The notes beneath the pieces are model-generated. The model was given only the letters and a program-made list of their open reading frames with translations, was not told the DNA's origin and ran no database searches. Position numbers and translations under genes: made by a program. From Paenibacillus polysaccharolyticus (GTDB lineage Bacteria; Bacillota; Bacilli; Paenibacillales; Paenibacillaceae), in assembly GCF_900102085.1 (NCBI RefSeq), contig NZ_FMVM01000006.1:135258-199257 (forward strand): 64,000 bases of DNA. Direction: 5' to 3'. Below are positions 16,946 through 25,864 of the stretch, in pieces (position 1 is the first letter of the stretch; every line of letters starts with the position of its first letter).

Positions 16946-17856
16946 AGGGAAGCCCCCTCGCCAATGACACGCATGAAGAGATCCTCCAAAGACTGTCTCT
17001 GTTCTTCGACCCGGTATACATCATGATCCTGTTCAATCAATCGGCGTACCAGCAGTGCAACTGCGCTGTTATCCATGTAGGGGAAGGTAAGCTCAGCACC
17101 CTGTCTCTGACCAAATTGCCCCTGCTCACGAGCAAGCTTCATGGCTGCCTCCGGTTCAGACACCGTGAGCCTGATTGAGCTGCCTGTCTGACTATGGAGA
17201 CTCGCCATCGTATCCTGCATCACCATTTTGCCATCTCTTATAATACCGACACGACTCGCCATCTGCTCCACTTCACTCAGCAAATGACTGGATACAAGAA
17301 CGGTGATGCCATGCTCCAGCGGCATACGTTTGATGAGTTCCCGAATCTCCTGAATCCCCGCGGGGTCAAGTCCGTTCGTTGGTTCATCCAAAATAAGCAG
17401 CTCCGGTTCACCGAGTAGTGCGCTTGCAATGCCCAAACGCTGTTTCATGCCGAGGGAATACCCTTTTACATTTCGTTTAGCATCTTTCGTCAGATCAACA
17501 ATAGATAACACTTCCGCAATCCTTGACTTGGGTACATTGATAATGCGGCGCAGTACCTCAAGATTCTCTACCGCATTCAGATGACCGTAATAGGAGGGGT
17601 ACTCCACCAGAGAACCTACACGCCGTAAAATGTCCATACGGTCCTTGCGAATATCTTTGTCGAAGACCCGGATGACACCTTTGGTCGGTTTAATCAATCC
17701 AAGAAGCATGCGAATCGTTGTTGTTTTGCCGGCCCCATTGGGACCGAGAAATCCGTAGATATCTCCCTTTTTAATATGAAGGTCAAGTTCACGAACCGCT
17801 GCACGGTCCTTATATGTTTTCCATAAATTCGCTGTTTGAATAATATTTTCGCTCAT
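16942..17856 (-). CDS. ABC transporter ATPase (BcrA/LanF-like)
   Basis: A 304-residue ATP-binding subunit. Walker A GPNGAGKTTTIRMLLG, Q-loop region, signature YSLGMKQRLG, Walker B LLILDEPTNGLDP and the H-loop VSSHLL are all present, and a ~75-residue C-terminal domain follows as in BcrA and LanF. Start at 17856 with GAGGTGA eight bases upstream. It is the first gene of the ATPase-permease-permease operon and lies 97 bp downstream of the two-component kinase gene. That gap holds a direct repeat which could be the response-regulator site (17913-17930). Confidence 0.9.
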   Translation of the reverse strand: MSENIIQTANLWKTYKDRAAVRELDLHIKKGDIYGFLGPNGAGKTTTIRMLLGLIKPTKGVIRVFDKDIRKDRMDILRRVGSLVEYPSYYGHLNAVENLEVLRRIINVPKSRIAEVLSIVDLTKDAKRNVKGYSLGMKQRLGIASALLGEPELLILDEPTNGLDPAGIQEIRELIKRMPLEHGITVLVSSHLLSEVEQMASRVGIIRDGKMVMQDTMASLHSQTGSSIRLTVSEPEAAMKLAREQGQFGQRQGAELTFPYMDNSAVALLVRRLIEQDHDVYRVEEQRQSLEDLFMRVIGEGASL

Positions 17857-17912
17857 TCATTATCACCTCGGAACTATCGTAACCCTCCAAGGTTAAAGCC
17901 AGCGTACATCCA

Positions 17913-17930
17913 AGTTTAAGTTTAGTTTAA
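17913..17930 (-). promoter_or_regulatory. Direct repeat AGTTTAA-N4-AGTTTAA, candidate response-regulator site
   Basis: AGTTTAA at 17913-17919 and again at 17924-17930 gives an 11-bp period, the spacing OmpR-type regulators prefer. It lies 57-74 bp before the ATPase start codon. Assignment to the adjacent regulator is inference. Confidence 0.5.
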
Positions 17931-17953
17931 AAAGAAACCTCTTCTGCCTGCGT

Positions 17954-19540
17954 TCAAACTTCCCGATCAATCTCTTTGCCGCTGTATAGATAGGTACGGA
18001 CACCCGCATCTGAGCTATCTACCCGCTTCCGCAAGCCCATCTCACGAATCAGCAGATCGACAATGGATAAGCCAAGTCCTGTGCCCTTCGTACCCGAATC
18101 CGGCTGAATTCCCGGTCCGCGATCCGCGATCACTACGGCAGTTCGACCCTGAATCTGCTCCGTGGAAATGCGAATATATTTTCCGCTTGCCGCATGACGA
18201 ACTACATTTTGAAACAGATTATCCAGCACACGCCGCAGCCCTTGCGCATCTACATCCCAGATTAACGGAGTTTCAGGCAGGTCAATATCGATCTCAAACT
18301 CTTCCTTCTCCCACACCGGATACCAGGAAGCAGCAGCTTCCCTTATCATACGCAGTGCATCTTTCTGCTCCAGTTTTAAAGTATATCTTCCACTAGTCAG
18401 CAGATTATACGTGAGCAAATTGTCGATCAGTTCACCAAGATCCTGTATCTTGCCTTCCATCCGACTCAGTGCACGCACGCCTTGATCACTTAGGTTTTCT
18501 TTATTCAGTGCATGCATATGCCCGCGAATTACCGTAAGCGGTGTTCTCAGGTCATGGGATAACCCTGCCACAAGCCGTTTGCGAAGTTGCTCCTCTTCCC
18601 GCTCACGCTGAAGGCTATCCGTTAACTGATGTACCATCTGGTTAAAGGATTCCTCCAAATGTCCAATCTCATCCGATCTCTTAATGTCCACTGGAAGAGG
18701 TATCCCCTCCTTGCTCGGGGTAACCATAGCAGATTGCAAGTGAATCAGTCGCTTGCGAATTTTAGCAAAGAACAAAACGGACATCACAATAAAGATGACA
18801 AACACAATCAGCATCACTACCCCAAAATAGACAAATTCCAATAGCCCGTTATTGGTAAGGTTTTGAATGAGCTCACGAGGGACTTCAATCACCATAAACC
18901 CTTGTCCCTTATTCGCATTTCCTCCGCCAATAAAAGAAACCACGGTTAGAGGATCGCGATACAAGGCTTCTTTCATAAACTGAACCGTATCATTTGGTGT
19001 CCATATTGCCGGGATTCGGGTCTCTGATTTTTTTCCAGTTGCCAACGACCACTTCAGAATGACGTCTGAATCTAAAGACGCCGGCTCCCCTTCCGCGGTG
19101 ACTGAAGGATGCAATGATTTAGACTTCAGTACCTCCGCCTCTTCACCGCCAAGCACTAACTTCGTTCTGCCTGCCGCATCTACACGATACATAGCCGATT
19201 TAGGGTATTTCTCCTGCAGTTCTTTCATCCGTTTATCTATGATTTGGTCAGAAGCCCCGTCCAGCTTTTTGGATTCAATAGCCCACAGTTCGGTAATTTG
19301 GTCAGCGTTTCCGTAAGGTGCTTCTTCACTAGAGCTTACGTTATTGATGACTACAATAAAAACCGTTGCCACCATCGGTACCACAACAGGTACAAACAGA
19401 AAAGCTGCCAGAATCAGTAGCATGTATCTGGACATCAGTGATCGCCCAAACTTTATTTTGGGACGGATAGGCTGTCCTGTTTCACTGCCTCTGTTCTGTT
19501 CAGACTTTCTTGCCTTCCGTTCTCTATACCATCTGATCAT
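17954..19540 (-). CDS. Membrane sensor histidine kinase
   Basis: 528 residues. TM1 around 36-60 (MSRYMLLILAAFLFVPVVVP), an extracytoplasmic domain of about 170 residues, TM2 around 236-258, HAMP (LQSAMVTPSKEGIPLPVDIKRSDEIG), HisKA with the phospho-histidine in LSHDLRTPLTVI, and an ATPase domain (NLFQNVVRHA, DRGPGIQ, GTGLGLSI). The stop is followed by the ABC operon and the start overlaps the response regulator by ATGA. The large sensor domain separates it from BceS-type kinases, which have a tiny loop, and fits LanK/SpaK-like sensors. Confidence 0.9.
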   Translation of the reverse strand: MIRWYRERKARKSEQNRGSETGQPIRPKIKFGRSLMSRYMLLILAAFLFVPVVVPMVATVFIVVINNVSSSEEAPYGNADQITELWAIESKKLDGASDQIIDKRMKELQEKYPKSAMYRVDAAGRTKLVLGGEEAEVLKSKSLHPSVTAEGEPASLDSDVILKWSLATGKKSETRIPAIWTPNDTVQFMKEALYRDPLTVVSFIGGGNANKGQGFMVIEVPRELIQNLTNNGLLEFVYFGVVMLIVFVIFIVMSVLFFAKIRKRLIHLQSAMVTPSKEGIPLPVDIKRSDEIGHLEESFNQMVHQLTDSLQREREEEQLRKRLVAGLSHDLRTPLTVIRGHMHALNKENLSDQGVRALSRMEGKIQDLGELIDNLLTYNLLTSGRYTLKLEQKDALRMIREAAASWYPVWEKEEFEIDIDLPETPLIWDVDAQGLRRVLDNLFQNVVRHAASGKYIRISTEQIQGRTAVVIADRGPGIQPDSGTKGTGLGLSIVDLLIREMGLRKRVDSSDAGVRTYLYSGKEIDREV

Positions 19541-20220
19541 GGCTTCTTCACACGATAGCCAACACCGCGTACTGTCTGAATAATGACAGGATTGGCCGGA
19601 TCAATCTCCAGCTTCTCGCGCAGATGCCGGATGTGCACCATCAACGTTTTGTCCCCATCGAGATAAGACTCGTTCCACACCGCTTCATAGATCTGCTCTT
19701 TGGTGCGAATCATGCCCATATGCCGAAGCAAATAAGCGAAGATGTGAAACTGTTTACCGGATAAAATAATCTCTTCCCCCGTCTGCTCATTCACGATCCG
19801 GTTATCCTGCTCATAAATCGACAGATGATCCAGCTTAAGTACCGCTTCACTTGAAGCTACTTTGCCTGCTTTCCGCAGTTGAACCTCAATCCGCGCTGCA
19901 AGCTCGTCCGGATGAAAAGGTTTGGTCACATAATCATCGGCAAAATCAAGTCCATGCAACTTGTCATCAATGGATGTTCTGGCCGAGAGCATAACGATGG
20001 GCACAGCAGGATATTCTTTTTTTAATCGCTGGCCTACCGTGAATCCGTCGAGCCCTGGCAACATGACATCCAGAATGATCAGGGAGCAGTCTGCCACAGC
20101 CTCGGTGGCCCCTTCACCGCTCCCAAGCCAGACGACCTCATATCCACGCTCCTCCAGATCTTCTCTCACCCATGTTGCAATTTCCGTATCATCCTCAATG
20201 TATAACAGTTTGTTTTTCAT
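19537..20220 (-). CDS. OmpR-family response regulator
   Basis: 227 residues. Receiver domain (residues 1-115) with acidic pocket IEDD, acceptor aspartate in LIILDVMLPGLDG, the T/S switch in MLSART and K in VTKPF; then a winged-helix DNA-binding domain (LSGKQFHIFAYLLRHMGMIRTKEQIYEAVWN, VHIRHLREKLEIDP, TVRGVGYRVKKP). First gene of a regulator-kinase-ATPase-permease-permease cluster. Upstream, AAAGGAAACGAG is a loosely spaced ribosome binding site. It most likely switches on the exporter genes, probably through the 11-bp repeat at 17913-17930. Confidence 0.92.
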   Translation of the reverse strand: MKNKLLYIEDDTEIATWVREDLEERGYEVVWLGSGEGATEAVADCSLIILDVMLPGLDGFTVGQRLKKEYPAVPIVMLSARTSIDDKLHGLDFADDYVTKPFHPDELAARIEVQLRKAGKVASSEAVLKLDHLSIYEQDNRIVNEQTGEEIILSGKQFHIFAYLLRHMGMIRTKEQIYEAVWNESYLDGDKTLMVHIRHLREKLEIDPANPVIIQTVRGVGYRVKKP

Positions 20221-20591
20221 CTATGTACTCGTTTCCTTTCCGTTCCCTTTGGGTTAATGATATATCTGGGCGGCAATGCTTATCTTTATGATTTTTGGCT
20301 TTAAATTTTGAATGGGGCGAACCTCCCCGCGAGTTTAAATGCAAGCCTGGTTGCACAAGCTACAATGTCCGTTGCCTAGGCCTCAGTACATTCCATGTCG
20401 CTCGTTTAGAGCCTGCCCTCTCTTTTCATACCCTCATTATAACGCAATCTGCAGTCACGTAATATGAAGCTATATCTTTCAGCATTAATGTCTACATATC
20501 ATCTGTATTACTGTACTACTAGTATATTTAATCTAATTTAAATGAATTGGTCTCTGCTTACTTCATTCATATCTGACAGGAGGAATTACAT
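20221..20591. other. Divergent intergenic region before the GH13 gene
   Basis: 370 bp without a gene. TGCAAGCCTGGTTGCA (20340-20355) is a short inverted repeat of LacI-operator shape but lacks the CG of a CcpA cre site. No confident -35/-10 pair is seen; an AGGAGG precedes the GH13 start at 20592. Confidence 0.4.
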
Positions 20592-22346
20592 ATGCTGCTT
20601 GAAGCCATCTTTCACCAACCAAAACGAAACTGGGCCTATGCCTATGATCAGGATACGATTCGTCTACGTCTGCGTGCCAAAAAGAATGATCTCACCGAGG
20701 TGTATGCCCTGACTGGAGATAAATACGCGTGGGAGGAAACAAGAGATATGGTTCCTCTGACCAAATTGACGTCAGACTCTATGTTTGACTACTACGAGGG
20801 GGAAGTGAGACCTCCGTATCATCGATTGAAGTATGCTTTTTTGCTCAAAAGTGGAGATGAACACATCTGGATGACCGAGACGGATTTCCAAGAGGAGGAG
20901 CCCGATGACCCAGGCCGCATGTTTCAGTTCCCATATCTTCATGCCGGAGCTGTGTTTACACCCCCAGCATGGGTGAAAGATGCTGTGTTTTATCAGATTT
21001 TCCCCGAGCGCTTTGCCAATGGCAACCCGGATATCAATCCCAAAGAGGTTGAACCTTGGGGCGGTGAACCTACACCCTTTAATTTCTTTGGCGGTGACTT
21101 GCAGGGTGTAATCGACCACCTTGATTACCTCAGTGAACTGGGCATTAATGCGATATATTTTACTCCGATTTTCGAAGCTACAACCAATCATAAATATGAT
21201 ACCGAAGACTATCTGCGCGTCGACCGCCATTTCGGTGATGCTGACACAGTGAAGCATCTGGTGAAGCTATGTCATGAACGCGGTATTCGTGTGCTGCTGG
21301 ATGCCGTGTTTAATCATTCAGGCAAAACATTTGCTCCTTTTGTCGATGTACAAAAGCTTGGTGCCAAGTCCAAATACAAGGACTGGTTTCACGTACATGA
21401 ATTCCCGCTGGACGTGAAGGATGGCATTCCAACCTATGAGACATTTGGCTTTGAACCTCATATGCCCAAGTTAAACACAGAGAATCCAGAAGTGAAGGCC
21501 TACTTGCTCGAAGTAGCGGAATATTGGATCAAGGAAGTTGGCACGGACGGCTGGCGTCTTGATGTAGCTGATGAAGTGGACGATGCTTTCTGGAGAGATT
21601 TCAGGCGGGTTGTTAAGGAAGCCAACCCCGATGCCTACATTCTGGGTGAGATATGGAATGAATCTTCTTCCTGGCTACAAGGGGACCAGTTCGATGCTGC
21701 CATGAACTATCCGTTCACCGCCGCCGTAAATCATTTCTTTGTGGAAGATAAGATGCACGCTGCAGAGTTCGCGAGTGCCCTTGGCCGGCAGTTATCCCGC
21801 TACCCACTTCAAGCGAACGAAGTGGCCTTTAACTTGCTCGACAGTCACGATACCCCGCGCCTGCTTACCTTGTGTGAGGGCGATCAACGCAAGATGAAGC
21901 TGGCTGCCTTGTTCCAGTTCAGTTATATGGGAGCCCCATGTATCTATTATGGTGACGAGATCGGGCTCGACGGAGAACATGATCCAGGTTGCCGCAAATG
22001 CATGGAGTGGGACGAAGCGAAGCAGGATCGGGAGCTACTTCACTTTTATCAAAAGCTGATTGCTCTGCGTCATGCTCATCCTGCACTGCGTGCAGCCGGA
22101 ACCATTCGTTTCCTGCAAGCTCAGGAAGGCGGTAGCCAGCTTGTGATGGAGCGGCAAAGTGACGAGGAACGCATCCTCATTCTGTTCAACCGTTCTGAGG
22201 AAACCGCCATCGTTGAACTGGATGCAGGAGAGCAACCTTGGACGGAGCTGTTTGAGGGCAACCATCGCACCGCTCTGGAAGACGGTGTGCTTGCCATTGA
22301 ACTGCCTGCTTACGGATATGCCGTGATGCGCACAGAAGTAAAGTAG
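20592..22346 (+). CDS. Neopullulanase/cyclomaltodextrinase-type alpha-glycosidase (GH13, CBM34 N-domain)
   Basis: 584 residues without a signal peptide, so a cytoplasmic enzyme acting on imported maltodextrins, cyclodextrins or pullulan pieces. The N-terminal ~120 residues match the CBM34 domain used for dimerisation. The GH13 barrel follows (DAVFYQIFPERFANG from 130), with the conserved regions DAVFNH (237-242), nucleophile D324 in GWRLDVADE, acid/base E353 in LGEIWNE and D420 in DSHDTPR. The C-terminal beta domain is complete. AGGAGG lies 7-8 bases before the ATG. Single-gene unit; no sugar transporter is adjacent. Neopullulanase, maltogenic amylase and cyclomaltodextrinase cannot be told apart by sequence alone. 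Confidence 0.92.
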   Translation: MLLEAIFHQPKRNWAYAYDQDTIRLRLRAKKNDLTEVYALTGDKYAWEETRDMVPLTKLTSDSMFDYYEGEVRPPYHRLKYAFLLKSGDEHIWMTETDFQEEEPDDPGRMFQFPYLHAGAVFTPPAWVKDAVFYQIFPERFANGNPDINPKEVEPWGGEPTPFNFFGGDLQGVIDHLDYLSELGINAIYFTPIFEATTNHKYDTEDYLRVDRHFGDADTVKHLVKLCHERGIRVLLDAVFNHSGKTFAPFVDVQKLGAKSKYKDWFHVHEFPLDVKDGIPTYETFGFEPHMPKLNTENPEVKAYLLEVAEYWIKEVGTDGWRLDVADEVDDAFWRDFRRVVKEANPDAYILGEIWNESSSWLQGDQFDAAMNYPFTAAVNHFFVEDKMHAAEFASALGRQLSRYPLQANEVAFNLLDSHDTPRLLTLCEGDQRKMKLAALFQFSYMGAPCIYYGDEIGLDGEHDPGCRKCMEWDEAKQDRELLHFYQKLIALRHAHPALRAAGTIRFLQAQEGGSQLVMERQSDEERILILFNRSEETAIVELDAGEQPWTELFEGNHRTALEDGVLAIELPAYGYAVMRTEVK

Positions 22347-22429
22347 ATGCCTTTTGGAAAGAACAATAAATGACTGCCTTCTCCAATTCCGATTGGTTGA
22401 CTGCTATCTTGGCGGTTTAGGCAAACTGG

Positions 22430-22484
22430 ACAAACAAGCGTCTCGCATAACCTGAGAAAACCAGGTTCGCGGACGCTTGTTTGT
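22430..22484. terminator. Hairpin terminator between convergent GH13 and sdaAA
   Basis: ACAAACAAGCGTC (22430-22442) / GACGCTTGTTTGT (22472-22484), with inner AACCTG/CAGGTT. A long stable stem with only modest T-richness at either foot. Confidence 0.7.
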
Positions 22485-22524
22485 TATGAAGTAATAACGA
22501 CTAACATGCTCTAATTACTACTTG

Positions 22525-23460
22525 CTATTCTGCCTCTGAGCCTGTTGTTGATGTTTCGGATGACTCATCCGGCAAACGCTTGGCCTTTGGCTTCGCCAGC
22601 TTCTCCATCATCTTGCGGCCTGTAGGTGTCTGAGCGAGCCCGCCTTGCGCTGTCTCGCGGTGACGGCTTGGCATTGCACTGCCTACCTCCAACATCACGT
22701 CAATGACTTCGTCAGACGGAATGGCACTGCGTACACCAGCGAGTGCCATATCTGCGGCAGCCAGTGCAGTAACGGCACCGAGTCCGTTGCGCACGATGCA
22801 TGGAATCTCTACAAGGCCAGCAACCGGATCGCAGATGAGGCCGAGTGTATTTTTCAAAGCCAATCCTACAGCATGCACTACCTGCTCCGGCGTCCCTCCG
22901 CGAAGCTCCACCATCGCACCGGCAGCCATGCCAATCGCTGATCCTACTTCCGCCTGACAGCCGCCCTCGGCCCCTGAGATAAATGAATTGTTGGCGATCA
23001 CGTAACCAATAGCACCGGCGCAGAACAATCCATTTACCAGATGTTCATCCGTCCAGCCAAAACGTTCCTGCGAGCTGATAAACACACCCGGAATGATGCC
23101 ACAAGAGCCCGCTGTTGGCGTAGCCACGATCCGTCCCATGGAGGCATTCACTTCCGATACGCAAAGTGCATAGGCCATGGCAAGGGCAGAAGCATCACCT
23201 GAGCATGTTTCGCCTTGGCGAATATATTCGGCCATCTTTTTCCCGTCCCCACCCGTCAGTCCGCTACGTGAGGTGGTATCTTCTGTAAGTCCTTTACGTA
23301 CCGCTTCTTTCATCACCTGGTAGTACTCCGACATTTGCTTTACGACTTCTGTTTCGGGTGTGTTGGTCTCCTGCACCTGCTCTTCAATCATCAACTGTGC
23401 AATCGTTTTGGACTCCGCAGTGCAGATGGTGTTCAATTCATGCAGATGTTTAAACCGCAT
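22525..23460 (-). CDS. sdaAA: L-serine dehydratase, alpha subunit
   Basis: About 311 residues. The iron-sulfur-containing subunit of the two-chain Bacillus-type enzyme that deaminates L-serine to pyruvate and ammonia. Cluster cysteines are conserved at GETCSGDASA, GSCGIIPG and LICDPVAGLVEIPC. Start at ATG 23460, with GAGGGG nine bases upstream inside the end of sdaAB; an alternative TTG at 23469 would sit too close. It overlaps sdaAB by 11 bp, showing translational coupling. The Ser/Glu/Thr-rich tail (SSETSTTGSEAE) is unusual but short. Controlled with sdaAB by the glycine riboswitch upstream. Confidence 0.93.
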   Translation of the reverse strand: MRFKHLHELNTICTAESKTIAQLMIEEQVQETNTPETEVVKQMSEYYQVMKEAVRKGLTEDTTSRSGLTGGDGKKMAEYIRQGETCSGDASALAMAYALCVSEVNASMGRIVATPTAGSCGIIPGVFISSQERFGWTDEHLVNGLFCAGAIGYVIANNSFISGAEGGCQAEVGSAIGMAAGAMVELRGGTPEQVVHAVGLALKNTLGLICDPVAGLVEIPCIVRNGLGAVTALAAADMALAGVRSAIPSDEVIDVMLEVGSAMPSRHRETAQGGLAQTPTGRKMMEKLAKPKAKRLPDESSETSTTGSEAE

Positions 23461-24139
23461 CCGGATCAACCCCTCTCTTCAGATCAATCACACGAATGTC
23501 CAGCATATGATCCAATGAACGCAGCTTGTTCAACGTGTCTTCACTTGGCGGTGCATCCATCTCCATTGCTGTAAGTGCCTCACCATCACGAGCCTTTCGA
23601 TCCACTTGCATATAACCGATATTCACTCCGGATGAGCTAATGGTTGAGGTCACGGATGCCAGAACTCCCGCTTTATCGGCATGACGCAAAACAAGTGTCG
23701 GAAACTCTCCACTGATCTGTACGCGAAAATCATTTAATGCATGCACAGATACACTGCCGCCACCGATGGAAGCGCCTATTAAAGAGCATGCCCGTTCGCC
23801 GTGCCACAATTCAATCTTGACCGTGTTAGGATGGGGAGCTGGCAGACCGCTGGTGTAAAATTCAACCTCCATGCCTGCTTCATCTGCATATTGCTCTGCA
23901 TCCGGTATACGTGGATCATCTGTAACGTAACCCAGCAAACCACCAATGAGTGCCAGATCTGTCCCATGTCCCTGATAGGTATCCGCAAATGATCCATATA
24001 ATGTAAGCCTTGCACGTTCCGGTGTGCATCCCAGCCACTGACGCGCAATTCGTCCCAATCTTGCCGCACCGGCTGTATGTGAACTGGATGGCCCCGTCAT
24101 CGACGGGCCAATGATTGAAAAAACATCTTTAAATCGCAC
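23450..24139 (-). CDS. sdaAB: L-serine dehydratase, beta subunit
   Basis: About 229 residues: an N-terminal serine dehydratase beta domain (FSIIGPSMTGPSSSHTAGAARLG) and a C-terminal ACT domain (VLRHADKAGVLASVTSTISSSGVNIGYMQV). The start is a GTG at 24139, placed seven bases after GGAGGG and giving the family's usual RFKDVFSI beginning; the longer frame from 24154 begins within that site. It is the first gene of the operon, about 80 bp after the riboswitch terminator. ACT domains often bind amino acids, so glycine may regulate at the RNA level and serine at the protein level. Confidence 0.93.
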   Translation of the reverse strand: MRFKDVFSIIGPSMTGPSSSHTAGAARLGRIARQWLGCTPERARLTLYGSFADTYQGHGTDLALIGGLLGYVTDDPRIPDAEQYADEAGMEVEFYTSGLPAPHPNTVKIELWHGERACSLIGASIGGGSVSVHALNDFRVQISGEFPTLVLRHADKAGVLASVTSTISSSGVNIGYMQVDRKARDGEALTAMEMDAPPSEDTLNKLRSLDHMLDIRVIDLKRGVDPDAV

Positions 24140-24221
24140 CTTGTAACCCTCCAATTGGTTTTGTCATCGACATCTGGACAAGAATCACCACAATGTTCCT
24201 GATTTACTGAATGATGACATT

Positions 24222-24263
24222 AAAAAAGGACAGAAGAAGGCCGTTAGCCCTCTCTCTGTCCTT
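24222..24263 (-). terminator. Terminator of the glycine riboswitch expression platform
   Basis: On the minus strand AAGGACAGA pairs with TCTGTCCTT (24255-24263 with 24226-24234), then a six-T run at 24222-24227. The left stem strand includes the GGACAG that ends the second glycine aptamer, so aptamer folding and termination exclude each other: a transcriptional ON switch. Confidence 0.85.
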
Positions 24264-24562
24264 GATACCTGAGAGTTTCATGATTATAACGTCAGGAAGA
24301 ACAAGGTCAAGTACACTCAAGTACTCATCCGTTCAACGATCTGACAATCATATACCCCTTGGGTGGCGCTTCTTCCGCGCACTCTCCAGAGTTGCGTCCA
24401 ACGACGGTACTTTTACCTGAGAGATTAACGGTTATGCCGGGTGCATAACTGCTTGCTCCTTCGGTGCCTAAGCCATCTGTACAGTACAGTTCTGAATCTA
24501 AATTGCATCAATCATGCCTACTTGTACTGTGCTCGATTATCCTGCCCAGGTCTCTCCCGCTC
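24222..24562 (-). promoter_or_regulatory. Tandem glycine riboswitch of the sdaAB-sdaAA operon
   Basis: Read on the minus strand. Aptamer 1 runs from GGGAGAGACC (near 24558) through GGCACCGAAGGAGCAA to CTCTCAGGTAAAAGTACC (near 24410). Aptamer 2 runs from CTCTGGAGAG through GCGCCACCCAAGGGG to CTCTCAGGTATCAAGGACAG (near 24255). These are the hallmark glycine (gcvT-type) motifs in two copies with a short linker. A terminator follows, so glycine should turn transcription on. A TTGACA at 24657-24662 (minus) is the likely -35 of the promoter. Family knowledge: these switches usually control the glycine cleavage system; here the target is serine deamination. Confidence 0.9.
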
Positions 24563-24748
24563 GTTATCATTCGCTATATTCTGTTATTTCCTTAATGAAA
24601 GTTCACCATTCTGCCATGCATTCAATCATATACAGCGTAATATGCCATACTCTATATGTCAATAAAAGTGACGTATTCTCAAAGCACATCATTTCTTTAT
24701 AGAATATGCTCATTTCGTTCATATGGTTCAAGGCTTGTTCGATCTTTT

Positions 24749-24821
24749 CTATATAAGTTGAACTAAAAATTTCACACTGTCCTCTCCGTTAATGTGTAAA
24801 AGAAAAGTTCAACTTATATAG
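24749..24821. repeat. 73-bp palindromic element, short member of the interspersed family
   Basis: Perfect 16-bp terminal inverted repeats CTATATAAGTTGAACT (24749-24764) and AGTTCAACTTATATAG (24806-24821) around a 41-bp middle containing CTGTCCTCTCCGTTA and GTGTAAAAG. The same ends and middle words occur at the right end of the 195-bp element at 60522-60716, so this looks like an internally deleted copy. Confidence 0.85.
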
Positions 24822-24995
24822 CACCGAATAACGAAGACCGCCCTCACTCCATGACAGGTACGAATCATAGACACATATGAACCTGCCAATGTACTTGTGA
24901 CATATATTTATAGGCAACATTCCAGTTCGATCCTGCAATTGTAGCGATTTGTGTACTCGTAAACAACTCATAAAAAATGTTCTAATATAAAAACA

Positions 24996-25040
24996 CATAA
25001 AAAGCATGACCTGTGAACACCCTCGTTCAAAGATCATGCT
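24996..25040 (-). terminator. Terminator of the pst operon
   Basis: AGCATGA (25003-25009) / TCATGCT (25034-25040) with further pairing GTGAAC/GTTCA inside, then a T-run on the minus strand. It lies about 55 bp after pstB. Confidence 0.8.
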
Positions 25041-25095
25041 GTTATGCTTCGTGTTTCTCTAAATATATAAATCTATGCTACACCCTTGACTCTTA

Positions 25096-25851
25096 TTAAC
25101 CAAAACGCCCCATAATATATTCCTGCGTCAAGCGGTTGTCCGGGTTAGTAAAAATGTGCTCCGTCTCACCGTGCTCAACCATACTGCCCAGATAAAAATA
25201 AGCGGTATAATCCGAGATACGAGCCGCCTGCTGCATGTTATGGGTAACGATAACGATGCGTAGCTCCTGCTTCAGCTCCGAGATCAATTCCTCCACTTTA
25301 CCCGTAGATACAGGGTCAAGCGCAGATGCAGGCTCGTCAAGCAATAGGATCTGCGGGTCTACAGACAGCGCGCGCGCGATACAGAGACGCTGTTGCTGTC
25401 CACCTGAAAGTGCCAAGGCTGACTCATGTAGTCTGTCTTTCACTTCATCCCAGAGGGCAGCACGGCGCAAGCTTTTTTCCACAATTTCGTCCAGCGCCTT
25501 CTTACTCTTCGTACCGCGGTAGCGAGGGCCAAATGCGATATTGTTGTAGATAGACTTGTGAAAAGGGTTTGGCTTCTGCCACACCATGCCGATTTTCTGA
25601 CGAAGTTTGATTACATCCGTCCCCGGTTCGTTAAGGTCATTGCCGTCCATCCAGATATGCCCTTCCGTGCGTGACCCGGCAATCTCATCATTCATTCGAT
25701 TTAACGAACGAAGGAATGTGGATTTCCCGCAACCGGACGGCCCAATCAGGGCCGTTACACTCGCTTCGGGGAAAGTCAGGCTGATCTGCTTCACGGCCTG
25801 AAAATGCCCATAATATATGCTTAACTGTTCCGTACCAAAAGGTATGGCCAT
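25096..25851 (-). CDS. pstB: Phosphate ABC transporter ATPase
   Basis: 251 residues, the ATP-binding subunit of the high-affinity phosphate importer. Walker [20 protein letters not shown], signature [16 protein letters not shown], Walker [14 protein letters not shown] and H-loop [13 protein letters not shown] are present; the family-specific NRMND and [14 protein letters not shown] phrases identify PstB. AAGGAGG lies eight bases before the ATG. Last gene of pstS-pstC-pstA-pstB, 13 bp after pstA. No phoU follows; the terminator comes next. Confidence 0.95.
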   Translation of the reverse strand: MAIPFGTEQLSIYYGHFQAVKQISLTFPEASVTALIGPSGCGKSTFLRSLNRMNDEIAGSRTEGHIWMDGNDLNEPGTDVIKLRQKIGMVWQKPNPFHKSIYNNIAFGPRYRGTKSKKALDEIVEKSLRRAALWDEVKDRLHESALALSGGQQQRLCIARALSVDPQILLLDEPASALDPVSTGKVEELISELKQELRIVIVTHNMQQAARISDYTAYFYLGSMVEHGETEHIFTNPDNRLTQEYIMGRFG

Positions 25852-25864
25852 GTGGATTTCCTCC

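Noticed and set aside
20340..20355. cre-like palindrome TGCAAGCCTGGTTGCA before the GH13 gene
   Set aside because: It lacks the central CG of a cre site, so it is mentioned only as an inverted repeat.
24789..25037. 82-codon leftward frame near the pst terminator
   Set aside because: It starts inside the terminator hairpin and ends within the 73-bp repeat.
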